Of a stretch of DNA of 64,000 nt, positions 23,543 through 37,213 are shown in pieces. The notes below the pieces were generated by a model. The model was not told where the DNA came from. It saw only the letters and a list, made by a program, of their open reading frames with translations, and did no database searches. This stretch comes from Ceratodon purpureus (taxonomy: Eukaryota; Streptophyta; Bryopsida; Pseudoditrichales; Ditrichaceae): assembly GCA_014871385.1 (NCBI GenBank), contig CM026423.1:19271690-19335689 (forward strand), given 5' to 3'. Position 1 is the stretch's first letter; each line of letters begins with the position of its first letter. A program made the position numbers and the translations under genes.

Positions 23543-26030
23543 GATGAGTAGATTACTTGAGCTAATCTGGCCTGAGGTTGTCTGTGAGACTGAGAAACCA
23601 GCAACACACGATTACAAGTCTTAGAAGGGGTGTTATATGTTCATATAGGTAAACAAGCAGCAGATCCAGGCAGGTGATCAGTACTTCAGGTGTGCGGTGG
23701 GACATCCAAAAAACAATGTATAGCTGTGAAAGAAGAACAGAGAACGGATACCAACATGTCAGGGCCAGAAGTGAGAACAGAGAACCAAGTCTGCGTGAAG
23801 GTGGATGAGACTGTAACTATGGCGGAGATGGAAAATTACACACGGAGTTGAAGACCATGTGATGTACAAGAATATCCAATTCTGTATGAAAGAAGCAATA
23901 GCAATCTATGCGATTGGAATGAAGTGCTCCAAATACGCAGTGTGTGTTTCTTAACCGATTCAGGTGAGAGCAGGAGGGCGCAGTACGTACCCGATGAGAG
24001 CAGCTAGGAAGCAAAGATGGCTGCGGTGCTGCAATTGTGCCGCAAGGTGAAGAAAAACATTGAGTGTAGGCAAAGCAGTCGAGTGTGTCTGCTTTTATAC
24101 GCTCACTACTGATCACACTCCCGAGGCGTCCAGGTTTCTCATCCACTTCAGGGTTAATCCCACTACCGAGGCCTCATAAATTTTCTCACCTAGTGAGTGT
24201 TTCTCACACGCTTCATAATATTTGCAGGCAACGTCTGCAACTCATACAGCTTTGTGGGCGATCAAAACAATGATACTGAAAATATGTAGGTCTGAATCCG
24301 AATCTCAAAACTTCTGCTCTTGTTGAAATTTTTGTATGACTCGATTATGACTCAGATGCCATGCTACTGATTGATTTCTGGAGGTGAAAATTTCGGATGA
24401 TGAATTGAAATGGATACGGACTGTCCATGTGCTTCGTTTGTGGACCAGTACGCAAGTACTGCAGTGCTGAGCAGTGTGTAGAGTGTTCCAAGTGAACAGT
24501 GTTGAAGTGTTCATCTCAATCACAGCAAGCAGGAAGAATATCCTTAAGATCTGCCCTCACATATGGATGTCAACAGATTGATGTACAAGCAAGCCAGCTT
24601 TTGATCGACGCTATTGCAACCCTTCCAGGCGCTTGAAGCTTCAATCAGGATCTAAAGACCTATGTAAACTAGGGTGATCTCTTTAGAAACCACGTTTGCG
24701 ACTGTGTAGCCTGGGGCGAGTATTAACTTACTAAGTTTTCAAAGAATTTTCTAATGTTGAAGTGTCTCTCAATGCATAAATTTCAAACAAATCTGAGTAT
24801 ACCTTAATCTGTGATCCATCCGTCCCTTTCAGGTTAAGCTAGAAATTAAGTCGTGTTCATTACACTGCTTCTTGACTGCTAGACATAATGATAGTCAAGT
24901 TACCACTTGACGGACCAGACGGATACCGCTATATCCTCTTCAGCTTTCCTGTAAACCGGTTTTCAAGTCTAATTCAGTGAAGTAACACCTACACATTAAT
25001 AGATCTTGAAATAAATTTTGTCAACTTCAGATAGTTTTCATTTCAAGCATGATCACACGGAACCTGCAGAACTGTACAAACAACCTGATCAGCTTCTGAA
25101 AACTTCGTAAGTCTGCCAATATCAGGGCTTTCAGTACGTCTGTGTTTTTCAGGAAATCGGAATGGGCACGTGCTCCACATTCTTGAAGTCAGGACCACGT
25201 GGAGTCCGTGTAAAACTACAACCCAGGCACCCACGACTTATGCTACCATTCCAACTGAATGAGAATGCAGCTCTTTACAGTATGATAATATTCATCAATT
25301 ACGAACATTGATTGGGGATGGTACAGATTGACCACAAGAGTGTTTCAGGAATAAAAAAAAACAACCTGAATCGCAATTTCTCACTCCACTACTTTTATAA
25401 AAAGGGAAAAAAAGAAAAACAGAACACCCCTGCTGGTGGATTGGTCTTATAGTCTGAGTCCTGAGAATCAGACAGGATAGCAGACCGAGAAGCTGGTTCC
25501 GAGGCAGAGTTCTAACTTAGCTACCGAAAATGAGCGTACTCGAGTCAAAAGGCAACTTCTGCCAAAAGTACAGGTGGCAAATCTATGTACGCTCATTAAT
25601 CAATTACTGCCACACTTGGAAAAAAATTTGGCAAACCATGGCCAGATAGAACAATTACACTACATGAATTTGTAAAAGGGGACGTCCTTCACTAAGAAGA
25701 AAGGCTCACCAGCCCAAGATATACAGCAGCAAGAAGGAAGATGAAAGAGATGAATCCCCTGCAGATGTACCACCAAAGGCTTCTGTCAAAACCTGATAAG
25801 TTCTGTTTCAAATAACTGATTGGTACATGAGCAATATATGAATCGTTACTCAACGTTACACCTTCGACCCTTCAACAAAACACCTACTTTATGCGAAGAC
25901 AATATCTGTGCTGTGACCCATACCCTTTGGGAATGGCCCTGACGTGTAAACACTTCTGTACATGAAAAGAAACAAAACATCCCCAACAAACAAGAACGAA
26001 ATAAAAGTTCTGTTAAGATCTGCTTGTCCT
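23543..26030. other. Intergenic between two minus-strand genes
   Basis: Holds the upstream region of the SH3b-like gene (23543 to about 24200, balanced composition) and the 3' region of the M50B-like gene (about 25400-26030). Nothing coding was recognised in 24200-25900. Confidence 0.4.
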
Positions 26031-29000
26031 TTATGTTCTAACAATCAAACCACTCAGACGTTCGTCGGGACCAAAAATCTCCTGGACCCACATGAAACAA
26101 AGGAAGGCGATAATGGTAAATGCATTGTATATAATTACTAACCAAATTACACCCCAAGCCACACCATTGCATGGACATGGGCAAAGTTGTGCGAACTTCT
26201 CTGCGTCGCTTGAATTTACTCGTCTCGAGATAAGGTCATCGTAAATATCTGAGGGGCCAAAAGCAAGCCCACAGCAGTGGTCAGTGTTACCAAAACGAAT
26301 CAAAAAGACGATGAAAGAAACGTATTCTAAGGATGTTCTTATACCAGGGACTCATTATATCACAAAATCAATGGGGCTATAATTGAAACAGAAGACAAAA
26401 AGTGGAACACGAAAGATTTGGGTAATGAAAATTTCAGTTCGTACCATATACAGAAAACAGACAGTTCATAACACCTGCAGTCGACACACATTCATGTTAG
26501 AGTAACCAGATTATGTGTAACCCAGAAAGTTGATAATCGCAGACTAACGACCCGAGAGCTGGGACGCAGTTGTTCTATGGTTAACAGAGGTTAACAATTT
26601 GATGTCATAGCCGTTTCTACACAGTCATGAAAATCATTTTTCCTCCAATAGGAAAAGCATATACGGTAATCAAGAACATGTTATCTTCACCAATCATGTA
26701 ATCAAAAACATTTTCGAAGATTCACTGGCGTGTTGTATCCTCATACATCAAAATTTTCAAACATGTTTAGCTTGGAGAGGCAGTCAGCATACCCATGAAC
26801 AGAATCACATATCGGAGGATTTTGAAAACTGTGAACTCTTGTAAGACCCAGATCAATATCAAGAAGGTCAAAAACCCTGCCAAAAAAGTCATAGATGAGT
26901 ATGGAAATGTCCATGACTATGCTTGAATTACAAGACTTATGAATTGAACGTGACAACAAGAAACCTTAATTATTGCCTGAAACTCAGCATCAAATCTAGA
27001 AAGGCACTAGACAACAGAAGTGGTACAATTTTCCGAAAGCTTGTGTTCATAAGTAGATATGGGAATGACACTCACCGAGGCACAAGAAGCGGAGGAACCA
27101 CTGAAATTGGGGTCACAAACAGGCACAAAACACAACGAAATTATCAGATAAAGCTCACTCTACACCTTAAAGTAGTAGGAAAGCTACCACTTAATGGGTC
27201 TCTGTCAAAGTTGCATCTGATTCGTTCCAGCAACAATCTTCCCAAAGTGACTACCAGAGCCAACAGACGGCAAACAAAGGGACTTACATTCTTTGCTATC
27301 ACCAATACAACGACAAGAGCAGCACAGAGTAGGCCAGCTGCGATGCGGAGCGTCAAATAATTTGTTGAAGCAACTATCAACACCATACCCCAGAACGACG
27401 ATCCAAGATCTGCGCCCATATAAGAAAATCACTTCCAGCAATTTTAGAACCTTGTATAGTATCCACATACCTCCTGGCCACTCCCATATTACTCGAGCAT
27501 TAATGAACATGAGCATTGAACAGTTAAAACTGGAGAAAATCGAGTTCGTCATGACAACACACAAACTATCATTTCACTCTTCGTTTGTTTGCATTCCTCA
27601 ACACTGCAGTCTAGATACGAAATTTTCTCGACCTGTGACACTAAGGCTTTTGATAAGATTGGCGGGTAGTCGCCGATACCACAAAAACGGTTTAAATTCG
27701 GACCCTCCATAATAACGTAAAAGATTGGCAATGTTCATATTGAATATAGTAGTTGGCAAAATAGGTGTGAAAGTGGCTGGATAACGTACAGCCAGCAGGT
27801 AAGATGAACCACTGCTTGCCCCCTCGTGTATGTGTAACACCTCCTTCATTTACATTAACTTCCATGCCCTCAACCTGCCCATATCAGACTCACTTCGTAT
27901 CAAGATCAACATTAGATCTACAAGATCCTAAGTCCAACAATCTGAGGAAAGAACCTACTGCAAACCACAGTAGTTTGGCAACAGCGAACCAGAAACCTGC
28001 AGAATTGAAAGAGGATCTCTCTCCAAACCAGGTAAAGAAGATCCACTACCAAAACCGTCCATGGAAAAGGTGAGTTATAATGATCACTAAGGAAAGGGAT
28101 AATCTAAATGATATACCTTGCCGCATGTGAGCTTACACGCCGTGGCATGGCTAGCCTCGTGAAGAAAAACCGTGATGAGTTTAAAGGGGAGAAGCACTGG
28201 CGTCCTCCACAACTGCGAAATAACAAGATAATAACTGATTAAATAGTCAGAGGTATAGTTTAGCTGCCCTTGTATGTTGCCTTGTAATTCGGACCATACA
28301 CGTCTTGCTGATATCCGGACATGAAGGCACTCAATACATAAAATGTAATAAAAAACACCTCAATGCATTATTTTTTCACAATTTTGTTGCATAAATTTTT
28401 ATATGGTATCATAAAACCTAGTTGCTTCTACGAAACCTCCTGTACGTGGATAAAGCTTATAGACTTACAACCATTTCAAAAAACTGCTCTAACCACCCCC
28501 ACTAAAGCACTTCTGACTTGGTAGGCCGCACGCAAGATTGTGGCGGATTCTGATTCAAACCCCTCGCCACTCGCATTGTTGCACTCTAATCACCTTAAGC
28601 TCACAGACCATCAAATATGTCAAGCCTAGAGTCATTGAAAACCACTGGGATGTCACACCAACGAGACGGTCTATTTCAAATTGAAGTTCAAGCCCTGTGT
28701 GCTGAATACGCTAGCATATGTCCTAAGCTATACCACGATTCAGGGTTTAAGAACTACTTGAGAATGTATACCCTTACATGAAGCACAAACCCCACGACTC
28801 CAGTTCCCTTTAGATTAACCCTCATAATTTACCAGTTCAAAACTCCTGTAATCCGAGGAAATCATCTACACTCCAAGAATCGGAACTAAACCCTCCCCTC
28901 TTAAACTGAACTTCGAGTTGATCGGGAAGTACAACCACCAGGATGAGCATAATTGCAATGCTCCAGCATTACTACAGAGATTAAATAGGTCAAAGAATGT

Positions 29001-29316
29001 GTCAATGCGAGAAGCCATTGCAGTACAAGCAGGCAAACATGCGATGGGAGAATCTGCTTAACAACAATTGTCTCCTAGAAAAAGGCCAGATATCTGAATC
29101 AACTTCACAATCAAAAACTCAAAAAGCTCAACGACCATAGCTCGAGCTTCAGATGTTTGCATACGCATTATGCAAGCACGGGTATGGATTTCAAAGCACC
29201 GAAGAATGAAGGGGAACCAGGCTTACAGCGAGGATGATGAAGCAAAACGCGCCAATCGTCGCAATGAATGCAATTTGCCCGTGAGACCAGGTACCCTGGA
29301 GGTACCAGTTCGCCAT
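26031..29316 (-). CDS. Peptidase M50B-like membrane protein (8 exons, 249 aa)
   Basis: Exons on the minus strand: 29316-29227, 28212-28117, 27874-27790, 27409-27288, 27100-27076, 26876-26793, 26474-26445, 26248-26031. They join in phase to 750 nt. The start MANWYLQ, residues 48-52 HEASH (HExxH zinc site of M50 peptidases), the CKLTCGK motif, the LPAGYLGSSFWGM turn and the DIYDDLISRRV...CPCPCNGVAWG tail match the plant and fungal M50B-like family that I recognise. The family is related to the HExxH/LPAGYLG type of site-2-protease-like membrane proteins. At least five hydrophobic segments are visible, including one at the N-terminus (IAFIATIGAFCFIILA) and one after the CPCP motif. Length fits the plant family, about 220-250 aa. 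Substrate unknown. Two micro-exons (25 and 30 nt) would easily be missed by gene finders. Confidence 0.88.
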
Positions 29317-30308
29317 CTTTGCTCACGCCAGAAGACAAGAACCCCTCGCCCCAGAAAACAAAGCTTTCAATCCAGGATCCAGAAACCCTTCGCACCAATC
29401 CACAATATCAATCGCATGAGCTGAGATCCTCAAAGACTACGCACATACACCTCCACCAACAGGCCGATTACGCTCCCCAGAAGATAGTCGGTATTTCAGA
29501 TCCAGAAACTCTTGGTAAAACTCTGAAAATGCATCTGCGGTACATTGAAAACATCCAACGCGTAAGACTACCAAAACAGAGAAGCTCATCGCTGGTCCGC
29601 TTTCACAGCCCAAAGAAGAAGAAGGGTCAAAGCACTTCATGTATTCAAACTAAGCACAACCTTCTCGACACTCTTCCGGCACATAAAATGATCACAACGC
29701 AGTCAACACATTCTCCCTGACCTACACCGATCCATCTCCTAAACCGCGTCCCACTAGAAAAACGAAATTCGAACCTAGACCACAAAAACCAAGTTAGAAA
29801 AGAATAAAAATAATACTCATCCCCATCCCCCCAAAAAAATATCAAAAAACTAAAACTCGCCCTAATCTCACAAATGGTGGAAAAAAAAACCCAAATGTAG
29901 GGCGAATCAGAAACCTCACTTAACCCAAAACTGAAACAAAACTGAAACAAAACTGAAACAAAACTCCCTCCAAAACGCTTATGAAGCGCAGTACCGCCAA
30001 AACCTCGACTGAGAGTCGGAAATGGGAACCCCCGAAAACAGGACCCTCCAATCCACACGGCTACAAGCGAACCAACAGAGACGGGATCCGAGAGGAGGGC
30101 GAGGAAAGCGACGAAAATGCGGAGGGGCGCAAAAGAGGAGCGAGAAATGAGAGCAGGACGTAGCAGACCCACATGGTTTTGCGGATGCAGAAGCCGAGAC
30201 CCACCTACATGTGCGTTACGTAGTGGTAGTGGCCTCCCCTCCGACACTAAGGGCTGCTTGGTAGCCTGGTTGGTGGGCTATGGCCGCATTGCCTCCCTCG
30301 CTCGCTCG

Positions 30309-30346
<38 letters not shown>

Positions 30347-31140
30347 CGCTCCTTGTGTTCCTTCCTGTTCTGTGTGATGTCTGTCTGTCTGTGTGAGTGT
30401 TTTTTACTGATCGAGTGGAGTGTTTGTTTGTGTCTGGACTTCGATGACTTCGTTCGTCTTTGTTTCGTTGGTTCCTTCTTCCTTGGTAACTTAGTTTTGG
30501 GTTTGTGTGGAATCTGGGTTTCTAGTTTCTACCCTCATTCCGCTCACTCAGTCAGTCAGTCAGTCAGTCAGTCACTGTGTGTGTGTGTGTGAGAGAGAGA
30601 GCTGTGTTCCAACCTGTTCCATGCCTGCCCTGCCCACCTCTGTTTTCTCTCAGTATTTTAAATACTTCTTTTTTCGGTGGACTACTGCCCGTCTTTTTCT
30701 GTTTAAATCTTTTTAAAATATTTTTAAAACATAATTAATTAATATTGTTTTCCTGAGGGGCATTTTCATGCTTTTGTTTTCCTGAGGGGTATACAATGAT
30801 TTTTTTAATGTGGATTATTTAATGATGAATTTTTTTTTTTACATTTGTGTATTTTGACTGATGTTTGTTGGTTCTGTCACGATGGGGGCCTGTTCATGTT
30901 GATCCGATTCAGTGGGGTTGGGGAAGTAGGAGTTTGGGGGTTGGTTGGGGGTTGGGGGGGGGGGGGGGGGGGGGGGGGGAGAATGTGGTGTGGCAGTGGA
31001 GGTGGAGGTGAGTTTGGACTTGGGAGAAAGAGTGTTTCACTGGAATTAGGTGCTTGGATATTGTTATCATATTATTATTCTTATTATTCTTCCAGAAATT
31101 TAAGGATAATAGTAAAACTGTGCTTTAAATATTTATAGAA
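29317..31140. promoter_or_regulatory. 5' region of the M50B-like gene with simple repeats
   Basis: Probable leader and promoter of the minus-strand M50B-like gene, with balanced composition from 29317 to about 30360. Simple repeats: (CT)n about 30309-30342, (CAGT)n about 30550-30574, (GT)n followed by (GA)n about 30577-30600, and a G-rich block ending in poly-G at 30954-30979. A long open frame of about 200 codons on the minus strand at 29645-30247 lies upstream of the start and shows no recognisable protein. Confidence 0.4.
30954..30979 (+). repeat. Poly-G homopolymer, 26 bp
   Basis: Uninterrupted run of G, preceded by about 40 bp rich in GGGG and GTTGG. Same arrangement as the run at 9413-9436. 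Confidence 0.9.
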
Positions 31141-33742
31141 ATTACTTACTGCATAATGGAGAATGTGACTTTTAAGTCGGGACTGGCACGGTGATCAGGT
31201 TCTGTGTGGAAGGTGCTTCTGTGAGTCGCCATAGGCTATAGCCATCATGCGTTTGATTGAATGTTGAAATTGTTGAATGTGCTATGATACTGTGGCTTCA
31301 AAGGCTGCTGGGGCACTGTTTTGCCTGATATGTAATTATCTTGAATATAATGGTTAGGCAAGTCAAAATATAATATAATATAATATAATAGGGTGGTAAG
31401 GGTGGCCAAAAACATCAAAGGAAGTGTAAGTAAATTTATGTGATTTTCATATTTTGGATAAACAGGTTAAGAATTTCTATAAAATTTAGATTTTTTATTT
31501 AATATCTTTTAACCCAAGCTTGCTAAGGAACTATGGTATGAGTATTTGCTTTCTAAGACAAAGAATACAAAAAAATTATGTATATTTATCTACTTATAGA
31601 TTATGTATACAAGTAGATATATCAATTAAGGTTGAATAATTACTAATATTAGATTACATTATTATAGCTGAATCTTTGAAAACTCTTACAAAAATTAAAA
31701 AATTAAAATACTTTTAAAAATGTAATTTTTTTAAAGTAACCTATACATTGTAAATACTCAAATTATGGATAGTTGACTACTAGAAAGTGGTAAACTTTCT
31801 CTTAGATGAGATTCATTCAATCTCTAAAAAACATATTATGAAATGCTATGGTTTGTTAGCTTCATGCCTATGAGAAACTTATAAAAAAAGAGGTGATAAG
31901 TGAATCTTCTATGCTTAATTTGATGTTGAAGTATTTCACCAAAAAAATTAATCTATAGGGGTTTTATATGTAGTAGAACAAAGGATATGATGTTGAACAA
32001 TGATCAAGGTGTTCAATATTAAAAGTTAAAACGTTAAAGGGAGGAGTAGATCTTCACTTCCATACCTTTGTCCTATGGGCATAGGATTAGTGGTAGATCG
32101 AACAAACACTTACTTCACGTTGGTCTCCTCCGAAGACCCAAGTTTCCCTCTCTTAGAACGTTCAAACCTTGCACCCTTGATCTGTGACCGAGGGACGTAT
32201 GAGGTCTTGGCCAAGTATCGGCATGAAGTACTGGACAGGTTCCACATTTACAGATATGAATTTATTGATAATCTCATGGGGCTTTATAAGAAACACCGGT
32301 AGGATTCAAGTACCTAAAACCACCAACCTAACGATTTTGAGCCTTTTTTTAGGGTTATTTTTGAGGTATAATTTTCCCATGTAGGAAAATTGTTTTCTAA
32401 CATAATGCAAGTTTTTTCACAATTTTCTTCCCTATATTGAAATAGATACAAATTTCTGAACACAAAAGTACTTCATAACCCAGAAGTGATGTGTAGACTT
32501 TTCCATTGTCACACCTTAGCTTGTACTGATTTTCACTCATGATCTGACCCAAAACCATCAGCTTTTTGAGTGTTTTGATTGGTCAGTTTGAATTGAATGG
32601 TCTGGAATTGCTAGTTCAGTCCTAGTTGTGGTTATGGGGAGACCTTCAGGTTGGTTCTGAGGGTGCTGGTGGTTGTAGGTACATCAACCCTAGTCCAATT
32701 CATTCCTTCTCATTCGAAGCCACAGGCACAGTTCGGAGTCTCAAAAGTTATGCTAAAAGAGGAGGCTTGGTGCATTTCTGGTGCCATTTCTGGTGTCTCT
32801 TCCTCTCCAGTCCTGCAAATACCGTAACCAAGTTAGTGGAAATGGCTTAAAAGAGCAGTCATTAGTGAACTCATTCAAGCTTAGACATACCCTCAGCTCA
32901 CTAAGATGGATACGAAGCATGTGCGAGATGGACATGAAAAGGCTTCTTTCAAAGCTCAATTATCGCTAACATTGTCTCAACAGAAAAACTATTGTGGCTT
33001 ACGAGAACCACTGACACAATTCCTGGATATCACAGGATGGGAGAATGCACACGGACATAATGTGATGCGGCAATCACCGAATCTGCCCCTGGGAAACCTT
33101 GATAAGGGCGTACAAAATAGGATCGTTGGTATAATTGCAAGTCGGCCAATGTTCATGTGATTTATCATCTACTTTGTGTCACCCTGGATTCTTTTCGACT
33201 TCAATGACACAATGACCGAAATAGCTGAAACGAAGTCAGACGTAATCCTAAGCCTTCTCGCCATGGCACAGACATTGTCGTGAATTGTCCTACAGCAACA
33301 GAGAGGAAGAATACGAAGCTGTTGAATTTTCATATGGACATTTTTCAGAAGATAGGTCTTCGATTAAAGAGATTTCTGCTCTCTGCTGTCCCATTTATGA
33401 TCGAGAGACTGCACTTACCAAATCAATGGCACAATACATGAAGATCTTCGCTAAGGTTAAAAAAATTATATTATTCCACGTCTGTAAATCAAAGCACGGT
33501 CTGGTTTATCAGAACACATTGACGACTTTGGGTATATAGTACACGAGAAGGAGCAAGTAACGAAACCATGTAAACACAAGGCAAGGAGTCGGTGAATGGG
33601 AACCCTAAATCAGTATTCTCAAAACTTCATATGAGTTCAGCCACAGGCTGTGCAATAGAAATCCAATATGACTCTTCTGTAAAACACTTTAAAATTTAAG
33701 AATGGGAGAACTGTACCAGATGTTGCTGAAAAAGCTTGGCGA
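31141..33742. other. Intergenic upstream of the 5'-nucleotidase
   Basis: 31141-32040 is AT-rich and empty, with a short TATAA-type repeat near 31367-31390. 32075-32302 is an open 75-codon plus-strand stretch (contains YEVLAKYRHEVLDRFHIYRY) of more balanced composition that looks protein-like, but I do not recognise it. 32600-33700 has several short open stretches and may include the nucleotidase promoter and leader. Confidence 0.3.
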
Positions 33743-36700
33743 ATGGGCACCCTGTCCATGCTCGGTAGAGCTGACACCTCAACGTTCAGAGGGGCAAGCT
33801 CCAGAGTTGGTCAGTCTCGTCTACAATTCGAGGTGGGTTCTCATGAAGTGATTGTTTTAAGATGGGGGCATGTATGTCTGCACAGCGAACTCAAACATCA
33901 CAGACAGATCCCAGAGACAGGCTCGCAGCCCTGAAGTTAGGTGATCCTATGAGCCGTGTTCGGCGGACACAGGATCACTCCATCAGCCTTTCCCCTGCCG
34001 AGAGAGAAGGACATTATGCGCGGAACCCCGGGGAGCTTGCAATTGGGAATGACCTAGAGCTCAAGGAAGAATTTGATCGTATCAGGAAAAGTTTTGTAGA
34101 GCTCCCCGACGAGCTTGGATATATGCCGAAGATCAATCCTTGTGGTAAAGAGTCACCCAATCATCCCTCATCATATCTTTCGTCTATGCAATATATAAGT
34201 CTTGATAAGACAATCCTGTCAAAAAATTGAACATATCAACACGGTGAGTACCACATTTTTATGATGTACCTTCAAAACAGGTGTTTACGCAAACCATAAT
34301 GTGCGCCTTGCAAAGATTCATATCTACGGATTCGATTATGACTACACATTAGCACATTATACTCCTGCATTACAATACATCATTTACGACCTCGCAAGAA
34401 ACCATCTTGTGCAAGAGGTGAGTAAGCAGAGCAAATCTTAAAAAGCTAGCAAAAAATATTTTTACACTGAGCTATAACCACCGATTCATTGTTGGCACAA
34501 CACCTGCATTTCTACCAGTTCTACGAATGATACTTTCGCTCAAGCTTTAACAGAACAATTTATGGGTGCATACAAAACAGCACAGGTACCCGGATTCCTG
34601 CTTAAATTTTCAGTACGATGCTAATTTTCCCATCCGGGGTCTATATTATGACAAGAAAATGGGATACCTTCTCAAAATGGACTTTTTCCACTCTGTTCAG
34701 CCCGGTGCCTGCTTTTATGGCCGGCGCAGGGTAATGCCTGATCTACTATGCCCATATATAACAAAACCATTCTCACTTAAACTTTCGTTATCCTGTGCAA
34801 CATTATCAGATTGACTAAGAAGCAACATGGTTTGCAGTTAGATGAAGACGAGTTGGAGGCTTATTACCCCGGGAAGCATGTGAGCTCGGAGCACATGCGT
34901 AACCTTGTACCTCTTATGGACCTCTTCTGCCTCAGCGAGGTATAGAACTACTCACATACATACAGGAATAAACTGTTCTTTTTGCTGTACACAAAGGCGA
35001 GATATGAAGCCCACGATGCGAAGGGTGCAGGTATGCCTCTTGGCGGATGTTATTCAGCACTTCGTCGACCAGAAGCTGGACTTTGATTGTGCTTACGTAT
35101 ACGAAGATGTCCAAAAATGTATTGAATACATCCACAGGAGTGGAAATCTGCACAAAGAAATCTTGAGCGATCCAGCCAAGTACCTGCAAAAAAATGTGTG
35201 CCCAACAGCATAACTATCCATCAATGTTCTGGCATCCACATGCACCGTAGTAAACAAGTTTCAGCATCCCATATTGTAAAGATTTGCTGTAAACATGTAT
35301 ATTTATTCTATTTCCTTGACATATCTTATAATCATACTTCTTGAGATGCAGCCAAAAGTGATAGAGATGCTGCACATCTTGAAACAAAAAGGGAAGAAGC
35401 TATTTGTATTAACCAATTCGCCCTTTCCGTTCGTTGATGGTGGAATGCGCTTCCTCTTCCAGGTATTTGCACTGACTTGTAAAGAGAAGTCTACATGAAC
35501 GCCTAATCTGAAAAGTCCTCTAGAAACGCCTCCTTCACAAGCCTTTGAACAGCCCGCAGTTAATGCTCTCAGCAGACATAAGTTGAAAATTTCACCGTGG
35601 CTTGAAACAGGAAACAGGAAAAGCTGATAAATGGAGGGATCTGTTTGACGTAGTGATTGCACTTTCAGATAAACCAAACTTCTACAATTCTCAAAGACCT
35701 TTCAGGTTTTGAATCACTAACAACATTCTAGTCCACTGCCGCATTAAGAACCCTTCAAATAAACGCAATGCTCGCAAAAAGAGGGTCATAGGCAGAGCTA
35801 TCACAACCAAGTGCTTAATATGACGCATATGTTTTAACTGTACCAGAGCATACAACGAAAAGAAGGATGTCCTGATGTTCACAAAGGTAGATTCCTTTGA
35901 GCCGCACGGTGTATACTATCACGGTTGCCTCAAGGATTTCTGCGAGATTACTAAATGGAACGGGAATGAGGTTGGTACCTATTTCTTCGAAACTCTTTAC
36001 AAACTGCATGGTTCTCAAAAGTAGAATGCAGGTAACGAGGATTGGTACTCCAGCAATCCTCGGCTATAATTTGCTGATGCGTTGTGGATGTCATTTCCGG
36101 TTCTGATATACGTACACCACACCCTAACACGATTGTACGATTATCACCTGATCATCCTGAGCTGGAGAGGTCTACTCAGGTACTATACTTTGGAGATCAT
36201 TTGTTTAGCGATTTAAGAGCTCCAGCAAAGGCCGGATGGCGGACCGCTGCTGTTATTCGAGAGCTTGAGGTACCCTTCACTTGCCTTTTCTGTCTTTTAA
36301 AGCTGCGAAAGCAAGTAGATTGCAAGCAGTACAGACATCAGAGACTACAAGCACGACGATAGTTGGATTCAAAAGAGTTATTCTCATCTGTAAATCCTTG
36401 CCATTAGATACCGTATTTGCATACAGTACCTAACGTCAAAGTGGTACCTGATATCCTACGGTCAACCTCGATACGTTGTCCAAAAGTTTAACCAGATATA
36501 GGTTATCAGAGGATATATAGTCAAGTTGGTTTCCTGAATCAGGGCTTGACGAATTGTATCTAATAAACAGAGGGAGATTTCTACACAAAACGAGATTGAG
36601 TACCGGTTTCAACAGGTATACTATTTCTTTCAGTATTTTTAAAATTCCTGAAATGCTCTTTAAGACCAAACATGCTATCTCCTGCACTGTTAGAACTGGT

Positions 36701-37213
36701 TAGAACATCACCTGTCCAGGAGGACCGCAAATGTTAACTGCGTAGCAATTGTAGACAAGGTACAACACGTTGAAGGACTTGCTGGGAAGGTTTCATGGAC
36801 GAGCTACTGCCGCCACGAGAGAGGAGACTAGCATATTGGGAGAGTTGAGGGAGCTCAGAAGCAAATCAAGACTCGCCATGAAAGGGATGTTCAACGCCCA
36901 GTTTGGATCCACATTTTTGACAGACACTGCCAAGGAGTCCGCTTTTGCATACAACGTGCAGCGTTATGCCGATATCTATACAAGTCGGCTGGAGAATTTC
37001 CTTTACATCTCGCTGGATGCATGGCTTTACACACCTCTCGATGTGAAGATTCTGCCCCATCACATCAAGGTTAGTTGACCTTCCTGCGACCTGTGAAATT
37101 TTACACGCCGGAAATAAGAAACTGATTGCAAGTCAACTAATCTAACTATGTTGCACGCAATCCTTCAGGTGCTTCCGGCGGACGAAGAAGACTTGAACCT
37201 AATAACCCATTGA
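33743..37213 (+). CDS. HAD-superfamily 5'-nucleotidase domain protein, plant NT5DC-like (13 exons, 575 aa)
   Basis: Exons: 33743-33832, 33886-34144, 34281-34417, 34581-34730, 34838-34939, 35031-35195, 35352-35462, 35611-35705, 35847-35970, 36180-36269, 36571-36615, 36755-37069, 37169-37213. All phases agree and total 1728 nt. HAD motif I is GFDYDYTLA with Asp135 and Asp137; motif II is LFVLTNSPF (Thr322-Ser324); the C-terminal metal motif is [10 protein letters not shown] (Asp417, Asp422). Family signatures also include [41 protein letters not shown] and the tail [24 protein letters not shown]. The family is named for cytosolic purine 5'-nucleotidase. By family, it would remove phosphate from nucleoside monophosphates; actual substrate is untested. 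The first 35 residues are rich in Ser, Thr and Arg and could be an organelle transit peptide. The first exon is the least certain part. Confidence 0.88.

Noticed and set aside
29645-30247. 200-codon minus-strand open frame upstream of the M50B-like start
   Set aside because: It lies in the leader/promoter area, is low in complexity at its C-terminal half and matches no family I know.
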